From: Pogonophryne albipinna
Lineage: Eukaryota > Chordata > Actinopteri > Perciformes > Artedidraconidae
Direction of reading: 5' to 3'
Length of the DNA: 64,000 nucleotides
Assembly (NCBI GenBank): GCA_028583405.1
Contig: CM053246.1
Location: 9,127,867-9,191,866 of the forward strand
Within the stretch, counting starts at the first letter, position 1. Every line of letters starts with the position of its first letter. The position numbers and the translations under genes were made by a program. The notes under the pieces are model-generated. The model saw nothing but the letters and a program-made list of their open reading frames with translations. It was not told the DNA's origin and ran no database searches. Positions 22,482-34,364 of the stretch are shown here, in pieces.

Positions 22482-23229
22482 AGACTGCTTGAAAATAAAA
22501 TGTTAACAGACTTACAAAGTTGGTGGGCGGTAACATTTTAAGTTACATTTGCTGTCGCCGCATCTCCAGCCATTGGTACGCAGTTAATTTTTCTTAATGA
22601 AAGTAATAGGAATTTCCAATCGATATTGTGAGTCAAGTCAAGTTTATGTATAAATGTATATATATACCTCCTATATATCTGCCTAATAACGTAATACCTA
22701 TGAGGTTTACAAGGACATTTTCAGAGGAATTTGCAATTTATTTTGCATTCCAATTGTAACCGTATCGTAACAGATCTCTTACTATCTAAAAAACCAAGGA
22801 CACCGACATATCCCCATGGTTATTTGGAGCAGAATGGCCCATCCATGGACGATATTCAGTTAGAGGGGAAATATTTTACAAACTGTAATTCAAGTTTAGA
22901 ACCATGCTTGTGACCTTGTGGGTTAGCATTGGTTCATTCACCACACTAATGTAATCAAAATTGTTGCGAGGAAACAAAAAAGATACATTTAAAAATACTG
23001 ACCACATGGCAAAGGCCATGCTGTTATCTTCTCTACAATAGTGATGCTTCACCGTCAGAGGCTCATTTATCAACTGCTTGACTTGACTATCAGCAAACTC
23101 GTTATTATGTGCAACCCTTTTATCAAAGAGCACAGACTTAGAAGCTATACCCAATTAGCTTTTTGGAATGTGAACTCATGTTATGACGGGAAATAATTAA
23201 ATCAAAAAGCTGGGCAGGAAAACTAGCAA
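22482..23229. other. Unannotated region
   Basis: No family recognised. Confidence 0.4.
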
Positions 23230-23233
23230 TTAA

Positions 23234-23606
23234 AGGTGGGGTAGGTAATTCACTTCAGAAACATATTATATTCCATGGAATGCTCTTAACATCCCGATAG
23301 CAATGAATACATTAAATGCTTTGACAATAAATACATGAAATCATCTGTGGAAGCCGTGGAGCTGTAAAAAGCACGACCAATCATCTGAGCCGGCCCGGCT
23401 AAAGTAACTGGATGGCCTACCTGCCTGTCAGCCTTCCATCTGGGCACAAACTTATCTCGTGCCCTCATTGGTCATGTGCGCGTTCGTGTGTGTTGGAGGA
23501 GGGGCTCTGTAAGGAAGTCTGAAGGAAGGGGCAGATTTTTTTCAGCTGCGTACTTTCAAATTGTAGCGCACTCGAGCTGGTTTCTCCATTCTTACCTACC
23601 CTACCT
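23234..23606. mobile_element. Kolobok-like MITE, complete short copy
   Basis: Flanked by TTAA (23230-23233 and 23607-23610). Ends are AGGTGGGGTAGGTAA and, reverse complemented, AGGTAGGGTAGGTAAG. Internal motifs ATTCCATGGAATGCTCTT and CCTCATTGGTCATGTGCG are shared with 28811-29115 and 32656-33768. Confidence 0.85.
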
Positions 23607-23610
23607 TTAA

Positions 23611-24905
23611 ATAATGAATATAGTCTCTATTTACTTTTAAGTTTTTTGGACCAGAGAGTGCCTTTATATTTATATATGAAAAACAGAGGTGAAGGGGGAG
23701 ATATAGGTGATGACATCTTCCAACACATCACCTCGGCAGCGGACACCCAGATGGGTCGCCAGTTTTAACCAACACTGTCTATTTTACCTTAGTTTGCGTT
23801 TGTGTGATGTAACCAATGGCTGGCGCTCGCGTAAAGCGTCTGTTTGTAATTTGGTCATTAACAACCGAGTCTCCTGCGGTTCCTTTAATTTGTCTGAAGA
23901 TTGGGCTGTCAGCCGTTACAGAGAGACCTTCCAAATCTCATTGTCTCTCCAGTTAAACATGTTTTATTCACTCATGGTTGTTTGTTTTTCTCAAGTTTCA
24001 CACCAGCCGCGATAAAATAACATCAAAGATAAAATCCCACATAGGCTCATTCGGACCTTGCACAGACTTTATACTAGAGCCCTGGCGAGGTTAGGTGTGA
24101 TTAATGCCTGGTTTAACTGATTTCGACATTTGTGTTCTCACATGCAGCTTGTCCGGGTAATCTTTAGGTAATTTCAGGGTTGTTGTGCATGTTTGAAATG
24201 AGATTTAGAAAATCCAAACACCGATATTGGAAAAACTTTTAGAGTGGCTTCCCGCTGAAAAGGTGTGAGCACTTAAAATGTCCCTGTCCATATAGAATGC
24301 TGTATTTCTGATGGGAGCATGAGTAACACATCATGTACACATTACAGTAGAATTAGCATCATAAACATAAAATACTATTATATTATTAACATACATCATA
24401 TGGTGTAACAATACATAGGAGAGGGTTTGCAGAGATCAGTGGTACAGATTTCCTCGTAAGAACACATACTCCATTAGCTGTGTGTTGCCGTGTTATTCGT
24501 TCATCACCAAGCCTGTTTGTTACTGGAAAGCTTGAAACAATATTATCTAAAGTTCACTCGTTCAACTAAACATAGCAGTTCAAATCAACACTCATCTGTC
24601 CTGCTGTTGTTTTAGACAAGTACTAACCACAACCGTTGCCTCGTTCATGGAATGGTTAATGGACTTCATTTATACAGCGATTTATTAAACCTTCTACATA
24701 TACAAGTGATCATTCACCTATTCACACAGAGCAACCTGCTCAAGAAAGCTAACACTCACACACATTCGAGGCTAACATGTGAAGCTAACTTTCACACACA
24801 TTCAAGCAATTTGCTGTTAAGTTGCACAAGGACATATCGACATGTTGAATGCAATGCATGGGCTGGGATCGAGGCCAGTCTACCACAATCAATGTGGTGC
24901 CCAAT
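23611..24905. other. Unannotated stretch
   Basis: No transposon ends found. A 102-codon plus-strand ORF at 23707-24015 has no recognisable domain, and I do not accept it as a gene. Confidence 0.4.
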
Positions 24906-25833
24906 TAGTGCTGCGTACCGGAACGCCGAACCGGTACTTGGACTCGCAAAAAAACTAGCACTTACGTATATTCTGGTGTCTGTGGTTATTTAAACATTCC
25001 CTGATAAACGTTATTCAGCGTCAATAAATGAGTGCTAATCCCAGTGTGCTCAGTGTACAACATCACATGTCATTTCACCTTCGATTCACGGTTTGAAAAC
25101 GTAGCATTTCGCCACATGCTAATGCTAACCGGAAGTGAATAATTTTCAGAATAAAAGTATTAAGTTAATAGTGTGAACTTCCTGTTTTTTCAGAATAAAA
25201 CTGATTTAAATTAAATAGTGTATTTAATTCAAAATTACGCCATATCAACATTGATTTTAATTTCTAACCGTATGTATATGTACATCACTATGTATGTAGT
25301 ATACTGTATAATGTACACATGTAGAGTTGTAGAAAAGACAGACAGTACAGTACACTCTGACTGTACAGTCACTACAGTGTAGCCTATACTGTATAGTAGG
25401 TGTGTAACAGTGTAATGCGTATAGTCTACTCTACACTCTACCTTTCAGCAACGTTTTAGGGATTTAGGCTCAGTCAGCTCAGGGACTGTTTGGTTACTTT
25501 AGTTTGGTAAATGAAATAAATGTTTGAACTTTGTAGTAGTTCACTGTAGTTGCTGTCATAAGTCATTTGTAGACTAAGTGGCAAAAAGTGTTTTTTTTAC
25601 ATTTGTACTTTGTAGAGAAATGTAGACACAAGTTGGAAGGGAGCACAATAAACCTGACGAGTTTGAATTTGAGTTGATTATGAGTTAATTTTCAATTGAT
25701 AATTAGCTCACAATAAGTTCACTTTAGTTACACAACTTGACACAAGCCATGGGTTCAGGTCCGGACCTGAACCTGAACCTCTGGACTTGAGTCCGGACCT
25801 GAACCTGAATGTGAGTCCAGGTACGCAGCACTA
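24906..25833. mobile_element. Non-autonomous hAT (TAGTGCTGCGTACC ends)
   Basis: 928 bp with a 14-bp perfect terminal inverted repeat, TAGTGCTGCGTACC. The flanks TGCCCAAT and TCCCCAAT form an 8-bp duplication with one mismatch. The right subterminal part repeats TCCGGACCTGAACCTGAA-type words, likely transposase-binding sites of the family. No ORF of note. Confidence 0.85.
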
Positions 25834-26229
25834 TCCCCAATAGGCCTTTTTTTTGGGCATCAAATATATTTTTTTACCTGGAAGGTGTTCCTGTCAATCT
25901 GGCAAATATATAATTACTGGGAAACCACCATCAGTGTTGTTGAGTCAAGTAATTTGCAGGAATGTTTGCTGAGGTTACCAGAAAACACTCCGTTATTTAG
26001 TTTTTTTTGTTGCTTTAATCAGAATACATGAGTGAGATCCAAAAACTAAATTATATTTTCTTAGTGTGGGTTGATCACCCTTTTGTTACTCATTAAATGG
26101 TATTGATTCTGTGGAGCAAGACAGTTGCCATGCCCACACGCTGCTTTGCTAGCTATTATTTAGTTTTAATGAGATATTTCTTATGCTATTCAAGTTCATG
26201 TTGATTAAGAAACACACATTATATTTAAG
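25834..26229. other. Unannotated region
   Basis: AT-rich; nothing recognised. Confidence 0.4.
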
Positions 26230-26370
26230 CAATAGCTCACGACAGGCCGTGGTATATGCTCATTATATCACAGCTAAGGGGCGTGGTTCGGCCCGACGCG
26301 AAGCGGAGGGTCGACAACCCCCTTAGCTGTGATATAATGAGCATATATCACGGCCTGAAGTGAGCTATTG
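26230..26370. repeat. Foldback hairpin, about 53-bp arms
   Basis: The arm at 26230-26282 (CAATAGCTCAC..GGCCGTGG..CTCATTATATCACAGC) is inverted at 26318-26370 with only a few mismatches, around a GC-rich loop of about 35 bp. Related sequence (CCGTGGTATACGCTCAGTAT) is at 27413-27433. Confidence 0.85.
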
Positions 26371-27036
26371 CTTTTATAAAACGGTTACCAAGTGTGGCAA
26401 TATGAAAGAAAAATACACACTCTAATTTAAATAGTTTTTATTAGTAAATAATGATGTTCAAAATAAAATAGTCCCTCCGTTGCCTTCTGCACAAAACATA
26501 GTGCGAGGTGGTTGCTATGCAACAACACTAACAGCTAGCGAACATATTAGACAGAGAGCGTTGATCCATTATTTGGCTATTTATTTACATTCATTTGTAT
26601 GTTGCCGTTTATTGTGCACCCACTGAAAAACTGTCCAGCATCAGTAGAATGGCTTACGAGGTTACTTGTATAGGTTGAGGTTGTTCTAGGCTGTTGCTTG
26701 GCGTGGCGAGAATATTGCTCCACTTTCTCCGGTCCCCGAGATTCGGCTTCCAGTAGCTCTGGAGAGAGCTTTCGCACCTGTAGCCACTAACGGTCATCAT
26801 TTATCTGCTTTGTTTCAAGACCCGCATCAGAAAGCTTTTGAATGGTGGTAATTTTCCAGTTCGTCTACCTGCTCTTCACGTAGCTCCGCTTGTCGTCGTT
26901 TAGGTGCTTTCTGGAGATAGGCACTCCTCAATCCACTCCTCCATAGTAAGACCCCCCCGGAGGTCGAAGTTAATCTTAAATGTTTCTATTTTATGCTTTG
27001 TAAGTTTGTTTTGTAACGGAAGAAATGTAAATATAT

Positions 27037-27490
27037 TTATAAAACTGACAAGTCAAATCAAGCAATCTGATTGGTCGATAGTGTTTTTGCGGACCTCTTT
27101 GATTACAGATTTGAAAACATCGTTGCTTGCTTTAAAAGTAGCACAACTCATTATTTCAAACCTTGGAAAGTATCTAGATATCCCTGCCCTAATGCCAAAG
27201 GAACTGCACACTGAATATGTTTTGCCGTTTGATGTCTATGTCTGGACCGCTGCGTAAAAAGGAGGGTTTCTGCCCCTTTACTTCTCCGCTGTTTTCTTGT
27301 TCCAGTATGAAAAGCAAACTGCAAGCAGTTTGCTTTTCAGCCCAATGATATACTGTTTTTCTCAGACGCGGAGGGAGACTGATTTGTTGTGAAAAGTAAC
27401 TTACAATTCTACCCGTGGTATACGCTCAGTATATCACGGCTAAGAACCAATCAGATTGCTTGATTTGACTTGTCCGTTTTATAAAGCTCA
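27037..27490. repeat. Element with 40-bp inverted ends, related to the hairpin
   Basis: The segment at 27037-27078 (TATAAAACTGACAAGTC..CAAGCAATCTGATTGG) is inverted at 27446-27487. Between them near 27413 is a copy of part of the 26230 hairpin arm. It may be a longer relative whose terminus was also copied as the hairpin. Confidence 0.6.
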
Positions 27491-27873
27491 TTTTATGGGT
27501 TAAAAATAAATACATACAAATGCAGCACAGATTTGCCTTACATGTTACTTTTAACTTATAATGTAAGGAAATCATTTGATTCACTGAGGCAACAGCAAAT
27601 TATGCATTCAGCTCTGATCAGCGAGCTCATAAAAGACATCCAAATGTTGTCTGAGGCTCCAATAGAAATACTCATTAACGAAATAACCAAACATTCCAAA
27701 ATGTTTGCAAAGGCAGCTATTAAACTCAACTCGGGCAAAATTGTTTGTGCATGTTATCATCACAAGATTATAATAATAGTTTTGGTTTGTAAAAATTAAT
27801 GATGTAGGAGTGATTAAACAAACTTCTAAAATGAGGACGAGAGGTGCCAAAATCATCAAACCTTTAGTTTAAG

Positions 27874-28760
27874 GCAAGGCAAGTTTATTTATAGTGCTAT
27901 AGCACCTTTCAACACAAGGCAATTCAAAGTGCTTTACAAAAATGAAAGACATTAAGAGCATTAAGAACCATATTATAAAATTATATCTAGAAACACTCAT
28001 TTAAAAGCAAAGATAATAAAAGTTACAGTGCAGTTTAAGATATGAATATATCAATTAAAAGCAGCGGCAAAAAGAAAAGTCTTCAGCCTGGATTTAAAAG
28101 TAGTCAGAGTAGCAGCGGACCTGCAGGTTTCTGGGAGTTTGTTCCAGATATTTGGAGCATAATAACTGAACGCTGCTTCTCCATGTTTAGTTCTGACTCT
28201 GGGGACAGAAAGCTGACCAGTCCCTGAAGACCTGAGAGATCTGGATGGTTCATCATTTAGCAGGAGGTCAGAAATGTATTTTGGGCCTAAACCATTCAGT
28301 GCTTTATAAACCAGCAGCAGTATTTAGAAATCTATTCTTTGACACACAGGAAGCCAGTGTAAAGACTTCAGAACAGGAGTGATGTGATCCACTTTCTTAG
28401 TGTTAGTGAGGACTCGAGCAGAAGCGTTCTGAATCAGCTGCAGCTTTCTAATAGATTTTTTAGTGAGACCTGTGAAGACACCATTGCAGTAGTCGAGTCT
28501 ACTGAAGATAAAAGCATGGACAAGTTTTTCCAAATCCTGCTGTGACATTAGTCTTCGTTTTAATGTGACTGTTGAAACTCAGGTCAGAGTCCATGACTAC
28601 ACCTAGATTTCTGTTGTTTTGAACATTGCAGACTGAAGCTCAGTGTTAACTTGTATACGTTCTGCCTTGGCTCCAAAAACCATTACCTCAGTTTCATCTT
28701 TGTTTAATTGGAGAAAGTTCTGACACATCCAGTCATTGATTTATTCAAAAAGCGATACTT
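27874..28760 (-). pseudogene. L2-like LINE reverse transcriptase C terminus, with stop
   Basis: A minus-strand frame reads MSQQDLEKLVHAFIFSRLDY onward (28548 to 28324), with RKLQLIQNASARVL and HWLPVCQRIDF, the end of an L2/Rex-type RT domain. A TAA stop at 28324-28326 replaces the lysine expected in the usual RIDFK, after which the frame continues (ILLLVYKALNG, then a W-N-K-LP segment near 28150). The 3' end at 27874-27950, with GTTTATTTATAGTGCTATAGCAC, is the LINE tail. Upstream endonuclease and RT core are absent: a typical 5'-truncated dead copy. Confidence 0.85.
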
Positions 28761-28810
28761 TATAAAAACAAAAGATACAAATGAATCACAGCTGGAGATG
28801 GATCACTTAA

Positions 28811-29115
28811 AGGTGGGGTAGGTAAGTTTGAGAAACCGGCTCGAGATACACTTTGTGTTATATTCCATGGAATGCTCTTAACATCCCGATAGCAATGAAT
28901 ATCTTAAGTGCTTTGACAAAAAATCCATACAAAAAGTTCATTTGTGGAAGCCGTGGTGCACGACCAATCATTTTAGCCGGCCATCTGTGCACAAACTTAT
29001 CTCGTGCCCTCATTGGTCATGTGCGCGTTCGTGTGTGTTGGAGGAGGGGCTCTGTAAGGAAGTGGCATATTTTTTCCGGGTGTGTATTTTCAAATTCAAG
29101 CGCACTCGAGAACCA
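28811..29115. mobile_element. Kolobok-like MITE, right end lost
   Basis: Starts after TTAA (28807-28810) with AGGTGGGGTAGGTAAGTTTG and follows the 23234-23606 copy through ATTCCATGGAATGC and the CATTGGTCATGTGCGCGTTC segment. After about 29112 the terminus is not recognisable. Confidence 0.75.
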
Positions 29116-31480
29116 GAAAAAAACATTTACTTCTCCAAAGCCTACGCACTTCTCCCAGGACATCTTACCCGCCAAAGTCACTTAGAAAAGGTGCTTGGGG
29201 CGCAGAGTAGGACCTAAAGAGACACCCTTGTTCCTATTCAAAGTCAGTGGAGCATCCAAATGATTCTAAAATCTGATATTTGATGGTGAAATGGATACAT
29301 AATGCTGCCATGGACCCCTGGGCATCATGTCGAGTCTATTGTTGCTCTTAAAACCTGCTCAAACATCAGCCATGCCTAATGTGTACCAATTGCAGATTCA
29401 ACAATCACTCAAGACTTCAATTTCAATGTAATACTATGTAGTCAAGCACACATACATACATAAATTGTGTCGGCAATAGTTCCAGGCTGGTTTACTGTAG
29501 CCCAATATCAATCTCTCACACAGAATGCATGCATGTAATATACATATACAGGTGAGCCCTTTGAATTTAAGTTTGAGTGTCATAAATTCGAAATGGTCCC
29601 AATAAAAGGGACCCAGTGTCAAAAAGCAAAACGCATACAACACTGGCAAGTGAGCTTGAATGCATCTCCCTCTTTACAATGGGTGCAAGCAGAAGAACAG
29701 TGTACAAATCAACAACCGCAGGTTTTAAAGTCTGTTCTTACCTTTAAATGTCTGCCTCCAGGCTTTCGGGGGCTCTAACACAACAACATTTGAGAGTGCC
29801 ACACAAAGTCAAGCCTCATTTTATTTTTTCCCTGTAGATTTTATTTTGAGAAAATGTTTCCCCGGAGCCTCATTTGCCCTTTTAGAAGTCAGAAATATTT
29901 GTATTAGACCCGCAGCGGGGACGTTTTGTTACAGCAAAAGTGACAGTGCTTATAATAGTCAAACAAAATAAAAATAAATAGTAAGCTAATATAATAAATA
30001 TAGAGGCAAGCACATTTTGTGAAAAAATAAGACAAATAAGTACAAATTACAAACAGGACCCAGGGCTTGAGAATGAGGCTGGGATATGTTGTGTGTGTGT
30101 TCATAAAGTATGTGATAGCTTGTATCGCCAATTTTCCAATTCAAAGGAAGCAAGCAAGAAAAGGAAGGAGAAAATGGCACCATTACAAGAAGCACGTAAA
30201 GGAGATGCGCTTGGTAGACTGAGCGAGGTATTAGAGGTGTGATCTTAGTCAACATTCACAGCCATCCCTCTGGGATTTTCTGAAGGGTTAATAATCAATG
30301 CCAACACATCGGGCCCGGCCAATAAACACACAGCTAGAGATCTACCATGACCGGGTAAATGGAGCAAGAGATGGGGGAGAGATTGATTTTGATTATAAGG
30401 AAACCGCAACTCTCTTTGGCTGAAGGAAGAAAATGCCTGTGTTCAACTGATGATGTTATTCTTAAACAGTCTTCCTTAAATTAGGCAATCAGACAAACCA
30501 GGCAGTGGAAAAATTGGTGTTGCTCAACCATGGCGGTGTAGCCCTTATGCAACATGTGTGACCTTTCCTCCATCACAAGTGAGGAAAGTACAAAGTATAT
30601 CTGAATTCTTAAAATTGTAAGTTACATTAAAAGATAGTTTTGACTGCTAGCTTTCTTTTGAACAAACAGATGTTTTTTTCACCAAATGCACTTTGTGAAC
30701 ACAATACATTTCACCAAATGTGTTTACTTGGGGCCTAATAAATCTGTTGCAACGCTTTCCTTCTTCCAAAAACATTGGCAGAGTTGATTGTTTCTCTACC
30801 CACAATGGCTAGAATCTGTCCTCTTCCATACCTTTGGATGGTGCATTCATGTTCCCTGCAGGGCTCAGATGCTTAAATGTATCTGCATGAGCAATCTGGT
30901 ACACCAGGTAAACAACACAAAGAGATGCTAATCGAAATATTAGGCTATGGGCTACCAGTCCAAAATCCAACTGGGTAATTTTAAAGCTGCATTTACTGTT
31001 GTTATGTCATAACAATGACTTATCTCACACAACAGGCACAATGCAAAGTTGTTATGAAAGACATGCTAACAAAAATATTCAGAAAAGAGAGTCTTGGATA
31101 TTAGCATATACATTTAGCATATAGCATTGTTTGTCTCTTAATCGGTATTTTAAGCGGCAAAATGTTTATCTATTATGTATTAGTTTTAAATGTTTTCACT
31201 GAAGTTCGCCAGGTAGTTTTCCAGAACTTTTTAACTGAAAATAATAGTTTTCGTGGCTGATGAGGGCAGAATTGTGGGCCAAAAAAACAAAACAATGACG
31301 CAGAATTGCGTATAACTGGAGTGTCTAGATTATATGGAGTCATTATTCATTTGTTTTAAAGCTCAATAAATAACAAAGAAGACCTTTGACCGGCACTTTT
31401 CTAATTTTGTCCGGAAGATTTAAACTATAACTGACATGTTGACTGGCGAAAAAAAATCTAACTGAAACTCTGCCGCACGG
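29116..31480. other. Long stretch without recognised features
   Basis: About 2.4 kb with no transposon ends, tandem arrays or known protein domains. Base composition is ordinary. It could include unique host intergenic or intronic DNA. Short ORFs here (for example 29434-29649 minus) have no family resemblance. Confidence 0.4.
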
Positions 31481-32039
31481 TCCCCTCGTCCCTTGGAAGA
31501 GGCGGAGAGGTGGGTGTTTGTCATCTGCTGGTGGACTACTGGAGAGAATTTACAGTGCTTGCCTCGACGGGGAGGGATTGCATTGAATAACAGCAGCAGG
31601 AGCAAACGCTTGCCTCAGGGAGGGAGAAAAAGAGCCACAGCGGAGAATAAACAGAAGGGCAACCATGGCAACCATGCGCGGGAAGTCTTCTTTGCTGCTT
31701 TTGTGGCAGACTACAGCGCCACTTACAGGCCTGGAATATGTACTACAGCGTCTCCAGCGCTTTCGAGCGGCAATGGCCGGCCGTGGCCCAACCCCCCATT
31801 CCCCTGATAGGTGGAGAGTTGCCCATATAGGCGGAGCTCCTCGTTCCTGACGTCAGAGCATTTTCAAATCTGTATCAGTCTGTATCAGATCCGTTGCAGC
31901 CCCGTTTTTAGAGATTTGGGTATGGAGGAAAATAGAGAGGATTGTGTTTTCTGACACTTGGTGAGTTCCCTGGAACACCAGGGACACATATTCATGTATA
32001 AGAGATGTACAAAAGTGCATTTTGCATGATAGGTCCCCT
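31481..32039. mobile_element. TTAA-target repeat ending AGGTCCCCTTTAA
   Basis: The right end reads TTTGCATGATAGGTCCCC before TTAA (32040-32043), a terminus I associate with abundant fish MITEs. The 31490-31860 part is GC-rich. The left end was not located, so the start is approximate. Confidence 0.45.
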
Positions 32040-32043
32040 TTAA

Positions 32044-32651
32044 GCGGGTTTTGTATAAAATACATTCAGGTAAAATAGTCCTATGCAGTAAGGCCTTAAT
32101 AGAGATAAATATCTGAATCAAGCCTATACTGTAAACCAATCTATACATTTTCCTTCCTTTTGTCGCTCTGTCACCACACACAATCAGAATCAATTAAAGA
32201 CGGCATATTTTTTTGTTATATATTTTTGGAGATAATATATGAATAAGGGAAGATCAATATAGGCTAAACAGTGTCAGTACATTTTGCAGTTTAAAATACA
32301 TTTAAAACCCATCCCAACACATATTCCATATACATATATATAAGAATTAGAAATAGAAATACTTTTGCCAGCAATATTGGGGGTGGAGTTTATTAGTATG
32401 AACATATATAACTAAGAAGATAAAGATGAAAAAATGTGACTTTTTATAAAACATTTATATCTTAGGTGTCTGTTTTGTTCTAGCCTCTTTACTTAAATGA
32501 TATACATTTGGCTTGCATCAATTAACCATCCTGTGTGTTGAATGGTGATTATTTAATATATCTCTTTGATTAACATTCAAACTATTAGATAACATTTTTC
32601 TACATTACAAAGACCCGTACAAAAAAGTATGTTTGTTGAAAGTGACCTCAT
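32044..32651. other. Unannotated AT-rich region
   Basis: Nothing recognised. Confidence 0.4.
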
Positions 32652-32834
32652 TTAAAGGGGGGGTAGGTAAGTTTCAGAAACCGGCTCGAGTGCACTAAAA
32701 TTTGAAAGTACACAGCCGAAAAGAATCCGCCCCTTCCTTCAGACTTCCTTACAGAGCACCTCCTCCAACACACATGAACGCGCACATGACTTAGGTTGGC
32801 TATATAGTTCAGGGGAATTGTAAACCATACAAAA

Positions 32835-33474
32835 CCTGTCCAAGAGAAAAAGAGCGACCACGGCGTCAGATTTCAACTCGGTGTGTATGGGGGTTATTCC
32901 CTATCTTTATTCAAGAGCGTGGTATTTACATTTGAGAGCATACTTTATTGATTTCCTTCACTCAAACCCTGTCATCGCACCAAAGACAAACCAAAGAGTA
33001 ACCGCCCTTACGGGACGCTGTAATAAGTAAAACGAACGCACCCGCAAGGACACCTGGCCTCCTATTGGTTGAGGGATTTTGACAGGATTGTTGCACAAAA
33101 GTTTCGAGCGCGCAGAGAATAAATCTGAGAGCAGAAAAAATCCGTAAGCAGCAATATATCTGAGTGCAAGCGTACAGTTTGAGCAGAAGCAGAGCAAATC
33201 TAAGTGCAAGCAGGCACTATTTGAGTGCGAGGACAGGGTTTGAGGGAAATAAATACATAAAGTATGCTCTCAAATTTAAATACCACGCTCTTGAATAAAG
33301 ATAGGGAATAACCCCCATAGGTGTGTTCCATCAGTAGTCGCCATCGTTGAAAAGCAACTCCGATATTGACTCTGGTTTGAATTCTCCTAGTTTCCACTTT
33401 GTTTTTGTTCCTAATTTGCTCCGTTACATTATTTCTTTTGCCACCAGTAGACGATGTTGAACCTAACTCTGCCA
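32835..33474 (-). pseudogene. Kolobok-like N-terminal coding exon, split by an insertion
   Basis: From 33474 the minus strand reads MAELGSTSSTGGKRNNV and then RIQTRVNIGVAFQRWRLLME, a T-R-x-N-I-G-x-x-F-x-R-W-R motif I associate with the start of Kolobok-type proteins in fish. The frame is cut by the 32886-33319 element. On its far side it resumes in phase as ELKSDAVVALFLLDRF, which fits the same family. A splice-donor-like AG/GTTTTG follows at about 32835. The rest of the protein is absent. A longer ORF (33200-33610) simply runs through the insertion and an upstream methionine. Confidence 0.6.
32886..33319. mobile_element. Long-TIR element with 6-bp target duplication
   Basis: 434 bp whose terminal inverted repeats extend about 85 bp with small indels, starting TATGGGGGTTATTCCCTATC at both ends. 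GGTGTG flanks it at 32880-32885 and 33320-33325. Removing the element and one duplication restores the host reading frame, which independently confirms the boundaries. A 3'-truncated copy is at 52898-53229. The superfamily is not clear from a 6-bp duplication. No ORF. Confidence 0.85.
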
Positions 33475-33772
33475 TGGTGAAAGTGGCCGCCTGTTGCTGG
33501 CGAGTCATTGAAGTACTGCTGCAATGCACGCCCAATGACGGCACGCCCAATGAGGGCACGAGATACATTTGTGCGTGCACGAGATGGAAGGCTGACAGAC
33601 AGGACGGCAATCCAATCCGTTTAGACGGCTTCCACAGATGACATTTTTTAATGGATTTTTTGTCAAAGCACTTAAGATATGCATTGCTATCGGGATGTTA
33701 AGAGCATTCCATGGAATATAACAAAAAGTGTATCTCGAGCCGGTTTCTCAAACTTACCTACCCCCCCTTTAA

Positions 33773-34356
33773 GTGAATGTGAAGATCAAGCTGATAAGAA
33801 ACGTATATGGAAAACTTTGGAAAGTTTGCAGCTATTTTTATATACAACATTACACTAAAGCATTGTCTAAACAAAGCTTACAGATATAACTTACTGATAT
33901 TGACTTGTATTAGCCAAAATCTACATATTGTGGATTTTGGAATCAAACCGTCGCTCTTCCAAAAAAGACCACTGAGACCTGTGTGATGCTGTGACCCCGA
34001 CTGTTAACCATTGTTCAGAACCTTGGGTCATACACCTCAGTGTAGCTTGCAGTGACCTGCAGCCCCCCACAGCCTGACATATTTGATCTGATAAAACACC
34101 CCCACCGGCCCCCCTCACACTCTGCCCTCATCACATCAAAACTTGTTCTGTGTTCATCACAGTTGTTACCCTCTTGATCAACACACACAGTTTCCCTGCA
34201 GTTTAAGATCTGGTGATTTCTGGGCCCTTCAGTGTATGACATGTTGTTTACTTGATTTGGCTGGACACTTTAACTGTGCATTCACAGGTGTTTAAACAGC
34301 AGTTCTCCAATCAAAGCTGTGTGGTATTTGAGCCCCTGCTATTCTCAGGGATAAGA
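33773..34356. other. Unannotated region
   Basis: Nothing recognised. Confidence 0.4.
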
Positions 34357-34364
34357 CTTTAATA

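Larger units (their letters stand above)
32656..33768 (-). mobile_element. Kolobok-like transposon, long copy with coding exon
   Basis: Flanked by TTAA (32652-32655 and 33769-33772). Its ends are longer matches than in the short copies: AGGGGGGGTAGGTAAGTTTC..ACCGGCTCGAG at the left and the inverted form at the right. It contains sequence missing from the 23.2 and 28.8 kb copies, including a minus-strand coding exon (32835-33474) split by a nested element (32886-33319). It may be the partial remains of the parent element of the MITEs. Confidence 0.8.

Noticed and set aside
23707..24015. 102-codon plus-strand ORF
   Set aside because: No domain, no matching exon structure, no repeat support.
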